Numbered from the stretch's first letter, positions 5,245 through 12,275 are shown. The stretch: DNA of 12,505 nucleotides from an uncultured Collinsella sp. (GCA_902489665.1 CABUAT010000041.1:1-12505), one strand, 5' to 3'. The notes: generated from the sequence alone by a model not told the origin. Translations and numbers: made by a program.

Positions 5245-6455
5245 TGGGTATCGCCGATCACATCAAGAACGGAATATCGCGTCGCGGCTTTGTGCTCGGT
5301 GGGGTTGCTGCGGGCGCTGCCACGGTGCTTGCCGGATGCTCGAAAAAAACGGGTACCAGCGATGATGCCGCCGGCGAGCCGCAGGTTATCAAGGATGATT
5401 CCAAAATCATCTCGATTACGGATGAGTATGAGGCTGTCGACATCGATCTTGAGCCGGCGGCGTCGTGGACGCTGCCTCTGGGTACGCTGCTGTACTACTG
5501 CGACGGCGATTACGCCGCGGCAATGATGGCGCCCGCATCGGCACTGCACGCCAACACACTCGGTGTGCTCAACCTGGGCGATGGCTCGCTTACCACATTA
5601 ATCGAGGATCCTATCGAGGGCACGGGATATGCATTCTACGATGTCCGTGCCGGCGACGGCGTATTCGCGTGGGTTGAGATGAACTTTGCCAATTCATCGT
5701 GGAAGCTCTACGCTCAAAATCTGTCGGGCGCTTCGCTCTCTGGCGACGTGGTTGAGCTCGATCGAGGTGGCAAGGACTACGATCCGCCGCTGTTTACGGC
5801 GTTTGGGTCATCGGTCATCTGGTATAAAATGCCTTCGGCAGGCGGCAATAAAACGAGTAGTGATTCGTTTTGCTATCGTCGCTCGCTTGATGAATCCAAG
5901 GCCGAGGTAATTTGGAAATCGACGGGCCGCTTTGCATCGGCCCCGCGCGCGAGCGACGGCATTTTGACCATCTCGCCGCGTGTCCGCAACGACGAGGGCG
6001 TCTACTACGGCATAACGGCAATCGATCTGACCGACGGCAACAACACCAAGCGTGCCCAGTTGGTCCTCCCTTCGTCAGTTTCGCCTTTCGAGGCCGTATA
6101 TATGGGCGATACCTTCGTGTTTTCTATCGAGGCGGCCTATAGTGGCGTGGGCAGCCTGGGCAATATGGGCACGTATATCGGTAATGAGGGAGGGCCGTAC
6201 CTCTTCCTGTCACGCGAGCCGCTCGCATGTGCGGCTGGCAAGAAGAATAAATACCTTGTTAAGGTACAGGCGTCGCATTTCCTGATCGACACCTCTGCCA
6301 AGACCTATGGCTCGCTGCTGTCGCCCGACCGCGCTTTGGAGTATGGCGATTATCCAGCTACGGCGGGAAAATCGGACTCATTCCTTACGTACGCCACGGT
6401 GCGCAACAGCCAGGGTATACCAGAGACGGTCACTGCACGCCTATTCTCTCTTTAA
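5244..6455 (+). CDS. Tat-exported lipoprotein of unknown function
   Basis: 403 residues. The start shares its A with the preceding stop (TAATG), with no strong ribosome binding site of its own, so translation is probably coupled. The N-terminus shows a twin-arginine motif (SRRGF, residues 12-16), an Ala/Gly-rich hydrophobic stretch and a lipobox LAGC with Cys32, so it should be exported folded and lipid-anchored on the outer face of the membrane. A ~25-residue Ser/Asp/Gly-rich linker follows. The rest is rich in short beta-strand repeats of the type 'dgvFAWVEM…', 'gssVIWYKM…' and 'gdtFVFSIE…', about 45-60 residues apart. This suggests a beta-propeller, as in many surface or sensor-associated lipoproteins. 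I see no catalytic motif and cannot name a function. No paired cysteines are evident. Confidence 0.82.
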   Translation: MGIADHIKNGISRRGFVLGGVAAGAATVLAGCSKKTGTSDDAAGEPQVIKDDSKIISITDEYEAVDIDLEPAASWTLPLGTLLYYCDGDYAAAMMAPASALHANTLGVLNLGDGSLTTLIEDPIEGTGYAFYDVRAGDGVFAWVEMNFANSSWKLYAQNLSGASLSGDVVELDRGGKDYDPPLFTAFGSSVIWYKMPSAGGNKTSSDSFCYRRSLDESKAEVIWKSTGRFASAPRASDGILTISPRVRNDEGVYYGITAIDLTDGNNTKRAQLVLPSSVSPFEAVYMGDTFVFSIEAAYSGVGSLGNMGTYIGNEGGPYLFLSREPLACAAGKKNKYLVKVQASHFLIDTSAKTYGSLLSPDRALEYGDYPATAGKSDSFLTYATVRNSQGIPETVTARLFSL

Positions 6456-6514
6456 GCTTAGAGGGGTTAAAAAGGCGCCAACAGGGGAATAAACGCGTTG
6501 TAATTGTGAGTACC

Positions 6515-6553
6515 GCCCGCCGAGCTGCCGCGTCATAGCGGCATCCGGCGGGC
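6515..6553. other. Large GC-rich hairpin between the lipoprotein and the response regulator
   Basis: GCCCGCCG (6515-6522) pairs with CGGCGGGC (6546-6553), and inside it TGCCGC (6526-6531) pairs with GCGGCA (6538-6543), leaving a 6-nt loop and a small internal loop. No T run follows on either strand, so it is not a standard intrinsic terminator. A TTAAAAT box at 6563-6569 just downstream could be the -10 for the two-component operon, though no -35 is clear. The hairpin may be a factor-dependent stop, a protein-binding palindrome or a REP-like repeat. Confidence 0.6.
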
Positions 6554-6609
6554 TCAGGTGCGTTAAAATGGGCTTGTTCTTAGCTAATTGAGACAGGGGG
6601 GGCCGTGTT

Positions 6610-7332
6610 ATGGCTTCAGATGCAAAAAAGATTCTGCTGGTCGAGGATGAGAAGGCAATCCGTGACGCCGTCGCTGCCTATCTCGAGCGCGAAGGCTACT
6701 GGGTTGTGGGCGTCGGCGACGGCCAGTCCGCGATCGAGGAGTTCGAGAAGCATCAGTTCGACCTGGTCGTGCTCGACCTTATGCTCCCCAAGATTCCCGG
6801 CGAGCGCGTTTGCCGCACCATTCGCGATACCTCGGATGTCCCCATCATCATGCTGACGGCTAAGGGCGAGATCGAGGACCGTATTATCGGTCTTGAGCTC
6901 GGCGCCGACGACTATCTGATTAAGCCGTTCTCGCCGCGCGAGCTCGTCGCCCGCGTTCGCGCTCTGTTCCGCCGTGCCCATCAGGCCGACGAGCCCGCCG
7001 TCGAGGTACTCGACTTCGGCGATCTGGTCATCGATATCTCGGGCCACAAGATCTTGGTCGAGGGCAAGGAAGTCGATCTGACGGCTTCCGAGTTTAAGCT
7101 GCTCACCACGCTTGCCCGCCATCCCGGCCGTGTGTATAACCGCATGGAGCTGGTCGAGAAAGTGCTCGGGTATGACTTTGAGGGCTATGAGCGCACCATC
7201 GATAGCCACGTGAAGAATCTTCGCGCCAAGCTGGGCGATGATCCCAAGAAGCCCAAGTGGCTCTACACCGTCCATGGTGTCGGCTATCGCTTCGAGGCTC
7301 CGGCCAAGACCGATAAGTCGGACGAGAAATAG
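6610..7332 (+). CDS. OmpR/PhoB-family response regulator
   Basis: 240 residues, ATG at 6610 with AGGGGGGG 7 nt upstream. The receiver domain covers residues ~7-120: acidic pair Glu12/Asp13 (LLVEDE), phospho-acceptor Asp56 (LVVLDLMLPK), switch Thr83 (MLTAKG) and Lys105 (YLIKPFSPRE). A winged-helix trans_reg_C domain follows at ~133-232, with the recognition part YERTIDSHVKNLRAKLG and the wing YTVHGVGYRFE. It should bind direct-repeat DNA sites as a dimer once phosphorylated by the sensor kinase encoded 11 nt downstream. The signal and regulon cannot be read from the sequence. An AT-rich -10-like box (TTAAAAT at 6563-6569) is the best visible start of transcription. Confidence 0.96.
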   Translation: MASDAKKILLVEDEKAIRDAVAAYLEREGYWVVGVGDGQSAIEEFEKHQFDLVVLDLMLPKIPGERVCRTIRDTSDVPIIMLTAKGEIEDRIIGLELGADDYLIKPFSPRELVARVRALFRRAHQADEPAVEVLDFGDLVIDISGHKILVEGKEVDLTASEFKLLTTLARHPGRVYNRMELVEKVLGYDFEGYERTIDSHVKNLRAKLGDDPKKPKWLYTVHGVGYRFEAPAKTDKSDEK

Positions 7333-7343
7333 GGAAATCACAT

Positions 7344-8909
7344 ATGACACCTGCGCGCTTTGAAATCGGACAAAAGCACAAGCAGGAGAGCGAGGCGGGT
7401 TCCAAGGCTAGTTGGAACACGCCTCGTTCCGATTCACGGCCAACGATGAGCTATCCCTCGCGCATGGCACTTGCTTTTGCTCTGACATCGCTCATGACGG
7501 TATTGGTGCTGGTGGGCGTTGTCTCTGTTGTGTGGGGCACGGTCTTTTCGGATTACACACGCTCCAATATCGTCGAAATCGCAAATTCCGCTGCCGAGAA
7601 GTTGGCGACCTCATATGAGGAAAACGGCTCTTGGACCGCGGGAGAACTGCGCACGGTCGCAACGTCGAGTTTGGTTTCCGACGATCTGGGCATGCAGGTC
7701 GTCAATAAAAAGGGTGTGATCGTTTATGACGATTCCTGGCCCTCGGCAAGCGCCACCGCCGATGTACGCGAAAACCAGGCTACGACCGACGACACGAGCG
7801 GCAAGAGGGCATCGCATAGCCCGGTCTCGTCTGCTCCAACCGACTCCGATAGCGTTGCTAACGTCGAGATTGTAACGTCTTCCGGCGAGCATGTCGGACA
7901 GGTAAAGCTGTGGGCCATCGGCTCCGACGCTCTGCTCACCAAGGCGGACTCTGCGTTTAGGGAGAAGACCTTTAACGCCATGGCCCTCGCCGCGGTTGTT
8001 GCAATCTGCATTTCGGTCGTTATCGGATCGCTCGTGTCGCGCATGCTCACCAAACCGATTCATCGCATCACCAGTACCGCAAAGCAAATCCGTGACGGCG
8101 ACCTGTCGGCTCGCACGGGGCTGCGCGGTGATGACGAGATCGATCAGCTGGGTGAGACCTTCGATGAGATGGCCACCTCGCTCGAGAAGGATATGAAACA
8201 CGAGAAGCGCCTGACCTCAGACGTTGCACACGAGCTTCGCACGCCGCTTATGGCCATGCTCGCAACGGTCGAGGCCATGCAGGATGGCGTGTATCCCACC
8301 GACGATGAGCATTTGGAGACCGTTGCTTCCGAGACGCGTCGCCTGGCTCGTCTGGTGCAGCAGATGCTCGACCTATCGCGTATGGAAAACAGCACGGCTC
8401 CGCTCAATCTAGAACCGGTGGACATGGTTCCGTTCGTGCGATCGATTGTGAACGGCCAGGAGCGTCTGTTTGCCGACCGTGACCTTCGTCTTCGCTTTGC
8501 AGATGAAACCCAAGGGCACGACGATGTCGTCGAGGCCGATCCCGACATGATCACGCAATGTGTTATCAACCTCATGAGCAACGCCATGCGCTACACCCCC
8601 GAGGGCGGTTGGGTCGTGGTGTCGGTGCTCAGTGACCGCAGGCACGTCAGCATTGCCGTTTCTGATACCGGCATCGGTATTGCCAAGGACGATCTGTCGC
8701 GCATTTTCGGGCGGTTTTGGCGCGCCGATGCCAGCCGCGCCCGCGAAGCTGGCGGCCTGGGCGTCGGCCTCGCCGTGACCAAGCAGATCGTCGAGCGTCA
8801 CCATGGCTACATATCCGTGGAGTCGGAGCTTGGAAAGGGTACGACTTTTACAATTCATCTGCCCCGCGAGCACATGGCGGACGCGGCATCTACTACAATG
8901 GAGCACTAG
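7344..8909 (+). CDS. Membrane sensor histidine kinase, partner of the upstream regulator
   Basis: 521 residues. The ATG at 7344 has AGGGA 8 nt upstream; Met35 and Met41 are possible shorter starts, since the first ~40 residues are polar and cytosolic. TM1 is ~43-66 (ALTSLMTVLVLVGVVSVVWG), then a ~145-residue external sensor region with a Ser/Thr/Asp-rich segment, then TM2 ~212-232. HAMP covers ~233-285. HisKA has the phosphorylated His296 in SDVAHELRTP. HATPase_c has the N box (INLMSNAMRYTPEGG, Asn409/Asn413), G1 DTGIGIA (441-447), an F box (RIFGRFWR) and G2 GGLGVGLAV (470-478). All catalytic motifs are intact. It resembles BaeS/PhoR-type kinases. The gap from the regulator is 11 nt, so the two are one operon. 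Confidence 0.95.
   Translation: MTPARFEIGQKHKQESEAGSKASWNTPRSDSRPTMSYPSRMALAFALTSLMTVLVLVGVVSVVWGTVFSDYTRSNIVEIANSAAEKLATSYEENGSWTAGELRTVATSSLVSDDLGMQVVNKKGVIVYDDSWPSASATADVRENQATTDDTSGKRASHSPVSSAPTDSDSVANVEIVTSSGEHVGQVKLWAIGSDALLTKADSAFREKTFNAMALAAVVAICISVVIGSLVSRMLTKPIHRITSTAKQIRDGDLSARTGLRGDDEIDQLGETFDEMATSLEKDMKHEKRLTSDVAHELRTPLMAMLATVEAMQDGVYPTDDEHLETVASETRRLARLVQQMLDLSRMENSTAPLNLEPVDMVPFVRSIVNGQERLFADRDLRLRFADETQGHDDVVEADPDMITQCVINLMSNAMRYTPEGGWVVVSVLSDRRHVSIAVSDTGIGIAKDDLSRIFGRFWRADASRAREAGGLGVGLAVTKQIVERHHGYISVESELGKGTTFTIHLPREHMADAASTTMEH
8894..8899 (+). promoter_or_regulatory. Possible -10 box for purC inside the end of the kinase gene
   Basis: TACAAT, identical to the -10 of the tRNA-Lys and purB promoters here, lies inside the last codons of the kinase gene, 44 nt ahead of the candidate leader ORF. 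The -35 position (CACATG at 8871-8876) is a poor match, so this is weak support for separate purC transcription. Confidence 0.3.
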
Positions 8910-8937
8910 CTTTTCGCTATTCGGTGAAGGAGGGGCC

Positions 8938-9006
8938 GTGTCCCTGCCGCTCCGAGTTTGCGAAAACATGCGGGAAAGAACCCGCATTTCTGTCGTATTT
9001 AGGTAA
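8938..9006 (+). CDS. Candidate 22-codon leader peptide upstream of purC
   Basis: A GTG at 8938 is preceded by AAGGAGG at 4 nt, one of the strongest ribosome binding sites in the window. It opens a 22-codon frame with stop TAA at 9004-9006. That stop overlaps the purC site TAAGGAG, and the purC GTG follows at 9019. The peptide has five Arg residues, each written with a different codon (CGA, CGG, AGA, CGC, AGG), and the frame spans the 7-bp hairpin at 8968-8987. The arrangement suggests a regulatory upstream ORF or translational coupling to purC rather than a functional protein. Chance occurrence is possible, because GC-rich DNA makes short frames easily. Confidence 0.4.
   Translation: MSLPLRVCENMRERTRISVVFR
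8968..8987 (+). terminator. Hairpin between the kinase gene and purC (terminator or attenuator)
   Basis: ATGCGGG (8968-8974) and CCCGCAT (8981-8987) form a perfect 7-bp stem with loop AAAGAA, followed by TTCTGTCGTATTT. The U tract is broken, so termination would be weak. The hairpin lies within the candidate leader ORF, and translation through it would keep it open. Confidence 0.4.
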
Positions 9007-9018
9007 GGAGTGACTCAC

Positions 9019-9906
9019 GTGACAACGATGGAGCGTCGTCCGGATTCCCGTGGCAAGGTTCGTGATATTTACGATGCCGGTGAAAACCTGCTGATGGTCG
9101 CCACCGACCGCATTTCTGCGTTCGACTTCATTCTTCCCGACGAGATTCCGTTTAAGGGAGAGGTGCTCAATCGCATCTCGGCATTCTGGTTCGATAAGTT
9201 TGCCGACATCGTCCCCAACCATCTCGTTTCCATCGACCCGGCGGATTTCCCCGAGGAGTTTGCTGAGTATCGTGACTACCTCGCTGGCCGCGCCATGCTG
9301 GTTAAGAAGGCCCAGACGATTCCTATCGAGTGCATCGTCCGCGGCTATCTGACCGGTTCGGGCAAGAAGACCTACGACGAGAACGGCACCGTCTGCGGCA
9401 TCCAGCTGCCTGAGGGCCTGACCGAGGCTTCCAAGCTTCCCGAGCCGTTGTTCACGCCGTCCACGAAGGCCGAGATCGGTGACCACGACGATAACATCTC
9501 GTTCGAGCGTTGCTGCGAGATCGTGGGCGAGGACATCGCCACGCAGATTCGTGACCTTTCCCTCAAGATCTACAAGGCCGCTGCCGAGTACGCCGCGACC
9601 CGTGGCATCATCATTGCCGACACCAAGTTCGAGTTTGGTGTCATCGATGGCAAGGTCACGCTGATCGACGAGTGCCTCACGCCCGACTCCAGCCGTTTCT
9701 GGCCTGCTGCCAGCTACGAGGAGGGCAAGATCCAGCCTAGCTACGACAAGCAATTCGTCCGCAATTGGCTCAAGGCCAACTGGGATATGACGGGGGAGAC
9801 CCCGCACCTGCCCGCCGAGGTCATCGATGGCACGTCCGAGCGCTATCGCGAGGCCTTCCAGATCATCACGGGCTTCCAGTTCACAAGCATGAAGGAGAAC
9901 GCATAA
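9019..9906 (+). CDS. purC: SAICAR synthase (phosphoribosylaminoimidazole-succinocarboxamide synthase)
   Basis: 295 residues. It joins CAIR and L-aspartate with ATP to give SAICAR, the substrate of PurB. The GTG at 9019 is 8 nt after AAGGAG; a GTG at 9010 would overlap that site and the ATG at 9028 is too far from it. Motifs: GKVRDIYD (12-19, nucleotide-binding start), DRISAFDFILPDEIPFKG (30-47), IPIECIVRGYLTGSG (101-115, family signature), DTKFEFG (201-207) and LIDECLTPDSSRFW (215-228, second signature). It is longer than the ~235-residue form of E. coli and Bacillus and matches the ~300-residue form known from yeast and many actinobacteria, with extra sequence after residue 230. GTG-started gene 9907 follows directly. 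Confidence 0.97.
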   Translation: MTTMERRPDSRGKVRDIYDAGENLLMVATDRISAFDFILPDEIPFKGEVLNRISAFWFDKFADIVPNHLVSIDPADFPEEFAEYRDYLAGRAMLVKKAQTIPIECIVRGYLTGSGKKTYDENGTVCGIQLPEGLTEASKLPEPLFTPSTKAEIGDHDDNISFERCCEIVGEDIATQIRDLSLKIYKAAAEYAATRGIIIADTKFEFGVIDGKVTLIDECLTPDSSRFWPAASYEEGKIQPSYDKQFVRNWLKANWDMTGETPHLPAEVIDGTSERYREAFQIITGFQFTSMKENA

Positions 9907-10482
9907 GTGAGTACCCGTAGCGCCACGAACAAGCGCACGCAATCCCACGAAGTTACCGGGGTTGCGCGCAAGTCTGCCGCATCTGCTAAGCCCGCCCGCC
10001 AAGCAGCGAGCTCCGTTCGCGTCGTGCCGGCTTCGTCTAAGGCACGCCGCAAAGAGCTCGAGAAGGGCGAGAACCTCGAGGGCCTCTCTAAAGAGGAGAA
10101 GCGCGCCCGCAAGGCCAAGCAGCGCGCCAAGGAGGACCGCATCTATACGGTGTCGAATATCCTCCTCAAGCAGGACGAGGACTACACCAAGCGCCGTCGC
10201 ATCTGGTGGATTGTGCTCGCCATTGGCATGGTGCTCGTCGTGGCAATTTGGGCCTCGCTGTACTTCGCTCCCGCTGGCATGGTGTCCAGCCCTGTCCAGA
10301 TGGTCGGCATCGTTTTGTCCTACGTCATCATTTTGGGCGACTTTATCTATGACTTCGCTCGTATTCGTCCCTTGCGCAACATGTACCGCGCGCAGGCCGA
10401 GGGCATGTCCGAGAACAAGCTCAACGCTCTTATTGAGCGCGCGGCTGCCGAGGAGGACCAGAAGGACTCCAAGAAGAAGTAG
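9907..10482 (+). CDS. Two-TM membrane protein with a long charged N-terminal tail, function unknown
   Basis: 191 residues from a GTG at 9907 that directly follows the purC TAA. The site GGAG lies 9 nt upstream inside purC, so the genes are co-transcribed and perhaps coupled. Residues 1-97 are cytosolic, very rich in Lys, Arg, Ala and Ser, with a likely coiled-coil stretch (SKEEKRARKAKQRAKEDR). Two membrane helices follow, ~99-120 (IWWIVLAIGMVLVVAIWASL) and ~130-151 (VQMVGIVLSYVIILGDFIYD), with a short external loop. The tail, RIRPLRNMYRAQAEG and on to EEDQKDSKKK, is cytosolic and charged. The layout recalls actinobacterial DUF3043-type proteins but I see no firm match. I cannot assign a role; its place after purC does not imply one in purine synthesis. 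Confidence 0.8.
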   Translation: MSTRSATNKRTQSHEVTGVARKSAASAKPARQAASSVRVVPASSKARRKELEKGENLEGLSKEEKRARKAKQRAKEDRIYTVSNILLKQDEDYTKRRRIWWIVLAIGMVLVVAIWASLYFAPAGMVSSPVQMVGIVLSYVIILGDFIYDFARIRPLRNMYRAQAEGMSENKLNALIERAAAEEDQKDSKKK

Positions 10483-10514
10483 CGTTTGCATACATACTTA
10501 TCGCTAAGATATAA

Positions 10515-10543
10515 GGCGCGTCGTTTTTGCGGCGCGCCTTTTT
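10515..10543 (+). terminator. Intrinsic terminator after the purC operon
   Basis: GGCGCGTCG (10515-10523) pairs with CGGCGCGCC (10530-10538) over 9 bp with one wobble, around loop TTTTTG, followed by five T. The two A before and two of the T after extend the stem. It cleanly separates purC and the membrane protein gene from the aminopeptidase gene. Confidence 0.88.
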
Positions 10544-10571
10544 ACTGTTCTATAGATAGATGGAGTGGCAC

Positions 10572-11852
10572 ATGATTCGAGCTGCCCTGACGGTCGAAGA
10601 GGCTCTGGAGGGCATGAAGGCCCTGGAGCCCAAGATTAAAAACTACGCGCGCCTGGTCGTCCGCAAGGGCGTAAACGTCAAGCCCGGCCAGGAGGTCGTC
10701 GTTCAGTCTCCGGTCGAGTGCGCGCCGTTTGCGCGCGTGGTGGTCGCGGAGGCCTATGCTGCCGGCGCCGGCCACGTGACGGTCATTTGGGCCGATGATG
10801 CCGTGACGAGGCTCACGTACGAGCATGTCGAGAAAAGCTATTTTGAGCAGACGTCCGAGTGGAAGCGCATGCAGCTGGATTCCTTGGCCCAGGATGGTGC
10901 CTGCTTTGTCTTTATCGAGGGTGCGGATCCTGCGGCCCTCAAGGGCATCGATCCAGCCAAGCCGGCCGCGGCATCAAAGGCGAGGAATACGCAGTGCAAA
11001 GTTTTCCGCCGTGGACTGGATTACAACATCAATCCGTGGTGCATCGCCGGCGCTCCGGTCGTGGCTTGGGCGCACGAGGTGTTCCCGGGAGACGCCGATG
11101 AGGTTGCAATCTATAAGCTGTGGAATGCGATTCTGCACACCGCGCGCGCCGATGGCCAGGACCCAGAGAGCGACTGGGAACTCCATGACGCCGCATTCGA
11201 AAAGAACCTGCGTTTCCTGAACGACAATCGTTTCGACTACCTGCATTACACCGCGGCAAATGGAACCGATCTGACGATTGGCATGACGAAAGGTCACGAG
11301 TGGGCCGGCGGCAAGGGCAAGACGCCCGATGGGCACCCCTTCTTCCCCAACATTCCCACCGAGGAAGTCTTCACTTCGCCCGATCGCATGCGCGCCGACG
11401 GTATCGTGTACTCGGCCATGCCGCTCATCCATCACGGCAATAAGGTCGAAGATTTTTGGATTAAGTTCGAGGGCGGCCGCGTGGTGGACTACGACGCCCG
11501 CGTGGGCAAGGCAACGCTCGCAAGTATCATCGATACTGACGAGGGCGCTGCTCACCTGGGAGAGGTCGCGCTCATTTCCAAGAACACGCCGATCCGCGAA
11601 AGTGGTGTTCTGTTCTACAATACGCTCTATGACGAGAACGCTAGCTGCCATCTCGCGCTAGGTGTCGGTTTCCCCGAATGCATCGAGGGTGGGTATGACA
11701 TGTCCAAGGAGGAGCTTCTGGAGCATGGCGTTAACGTCTCGAGCACGCACGTCGATTTTATGATCGGCACGGACGACATCGATATTGTGGGCATTACGCC
11801 TGATGGACGTGAAGTTGTGATTTTCCAGAACGGCCAATGGAGTTGGGAATAG
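10572..11852 (+). CDS. M29-family metallo-aminopeptidase (AmpS/PepS type)
   Basis: 426 residues, removing N-terminal amino acids from peptides in the cytosol, as a dimer with two metal ions in the family. The ATG at 10572 is preceded by GGAG at 6 nt; the in-frame ATG at 10560 has no site and would add four residues. The expected metal ligands are visible: Glu264 or Glu265 (PTEEVFTSPD), Glu331 (HLGEVALIS), His360 (ENASCHLALG), and His393 with Asp395 (STHVDFMIG). The N-terminal half (KIKNYARLVVRKGVNVKPGQ, then VVVQSPVECAPFARVV) is typical of the family. Length is slightly above the usual ~410. It stands alone after a terminator; its stop codon is overlapped by the tRNA-Lys promoter. No own promoter of good quality is visible in the 28 nt after the terminator. 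Confidence 0.94.
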   Translation: MIRAALTVEEALEGMKALEPKIKNYARLVVRKGVNVKPGQEVVVQSPVECAPFARVVVAEAYAAGAGHVTVIWADDAVTRLTYEHVEKSYFEQTSEWKRMQLDSLAQDGACFVFIEGADPAALKGIDPAKPAAASKARNTQCKVFRRGLDYNINPWCIAGAPVVAWAHEVFPGDADEVAIYKLWNAILHTARADGQDPESDWELHDAAFEKNLRFLNDNRFDYLHYTAANGTDLTIGMTKGHEWAGGKGKTPDGHPFFPNIPTEEVFTSPDRMRADGIVYSAMPLIHHGNKVEDFWIKFEGGRVVDYDARVGKATLASIIDTDEGAAHLGEVALISKNTPIRESGVLFYNTLYDENASCHLALGVGFPECIEGGYDMSKEELLEHGVNVSSTHVDFMIGTDDIDIVGITPDGREVVIFQNGQWSWE

Positions 11853-11871
11853 TCCCAGACCGTGGTACAAT
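11843..11871 (+). promoter_or_regulatory. tRNA-Lys promoter
   Basis: TTGGGA (11843-11848) and TACAAT (11866-11871) with an ideal 17-nt spacer, ten bases ahead of the tRNA 5' end. The -35 lies inside the last codons of the aminopeptidase gene. This is the best sigma70-type promoter in the window. Confidence 0.75.
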
Positions 11872-11880
11872 GCCACCCGC

Positions 11881-11953
11881 GGGCCGTTAGCTCAGCTGGC
11901 AGAGCAGGGGACTTTTAATCCCAAGGTCCAGGGTTCGAACCCCTGACGGCCCA
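11881..11953 (+). tRNA. tRNA-Lys(TTT)
   Basis: Acceptor GGGCCGT pairs with ACGGCCC (11946-11952), discriminator A at 11953. The D-arm is GCTC/GAGC, the anticodon loop CTTTTAA has anticodon TTT at 11914-11916, and the T-arm carries GGTTCGAAC. Pair 27-43 is a G/A mismatch, the rest of the stems are sound. The genome encodes CCC, not CCA, after the discriminator, so CCA must be added by nucleotidyltransferase. The last 17 nt of the tRNA are repeated 179 bp downstream. Confidence 0.97.
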
Positions 11954-11968
11954 CCCAAAGATTGTTGA

Positions 11969-11998
11969 GACGGTCAACTTCGGTTGGCCGTCTTTTTT
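11969..11998 (+). terminator. tRNA-Lys terminator, first copy
   Basis: GACGGTCAAC and GTTGGCCGTC form a 10-bp stem with one wobble around a C(TTCG)G tetraloop, followed by six T. This is a textbook intrinsic terminator 13 nt past the encoded CCC. Confidence 0.93.
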
Positions 11999-12011
11999 GT
12001 CGCCCTTTCAT

Positions 12012-12135
12012 GGGTTCGAACCCGTCGGGGCGCGGAGCTGAGTAAACGCGTGAGCGTTTGCCAGCGCAGCGCGCAAGGCGCGAAAGCGCCGCAGCGGCCG
12101 CCTGCGAAGCAGGCTGAACCCCTGACGGCCCACCC
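12012..12135. repeat. Three-hairpin tRNA-linked repeat, copy B
   Basis: It starts with the palindromic T-arm motif GGGTTCGAACCC (12012-12023). Then come hairpins AAACGC-GTGA-GCGTTT (12044-12059), GGCGC-GAAA-GCGCC (12077-12090) and GCCTGC-GAA-GCAGGC (12100-12114). It ends in the repeated tRNA-Lys 3' end (12116-12135). CCGTCGGGG near its start can pair with CCCCTGACGG at its end, apart from one bulged T, closing the three hairpins into one domain. Linker bases such as GCAAGG, CCGCAGC and AGCG are shared with copy A, while stem bases differ but still pair. Confidence 0.72.
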
Positions 12136-12147
12136 AAAGATTGTTGA

Positions 12148-12177
12148 GACGGTCAACTTCGGTTGGCCGTCTTTTTT
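12148..12177 (+). terminator. tRNA-Lys terminator, second copy
   Basis: Identical to the first copy, including the TTCG tetraloop and six T. It would catch read-through from the first terminator or end a transcript covering the three-hairpin unit. Confidence 0.85.
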
Positions 12178-12188
12178 GTTGCCGGTGC

Positions 12189-12204
12189 ACGGGTTCGAAC
12201 CCGT
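12189..12204. repeat. 16-bp perfect palindrome of T-arm type
   Basis: ACGGGTTCGAACCCGT is a perfect palindrome containing the T-loop core GGTTCGAACC. It follows the second terminator just as GGGTTCGAACCC follows the first, and as the inverse T-arm follows the tRNA-Gly terminator at 3267-3281. Confidence 0.75.
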
Positions 12205-12275
12205 ATCTAGCTATATATAAGAACGCTTGGCGAACAAAACCCGCCTTTTACCGATGGGAAACAAATAACTGATGC

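Larger units (their letters stand above)
11937..12204 (+). repeat. 179-bp offset duplication of tRNA-Lys 3' end plus terminator
   Basis: Bases 11937-12000 recur without change at 12116-12179, a 64-nt exact copy at a 179-bp offset. Each copy holds the last 17 nt of tRNA-Lys, CCC, a short linker and the UUCG terminator. After a diverged stretch, GGGTTCGAACCCGT follows in both (12012-12025 and 12191-12204). The space between copies is the three-hairpin repeat B. The whole is a tandem repeat of one full unit with its ends. Confidence 0.92.

Noticed and set aside
6616..7350. 244-codon minus-strand frame opposite the response regulator
   Set aside because: The plus strand encodes an intact OmpR-type protein with all key residues; this is its shadow.
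7344..7445. A later start (Met35 or Met41) for the sensor kinase
   Set aside because: Neither has a better ribosome binding site than the ATG at 7344, which follows the regulator by 11 nt with AGGGA; it remains possible, but I kept the longer form.
8917..10491. 524-codon minus-strand frame opposite purC and the membrane protein gene
   Set aside because: It covers two well-supported genes on the other strand and their junction; its Leu/Asp/Val-rich product is typical of antisense translation.
11984..12220. Overlapping frames with tRNA-like peptides on both strands
   Set aside because: They translate the tRNA-Lys 3' end copies, terminators and hairpins; the repeats explain the open frames.
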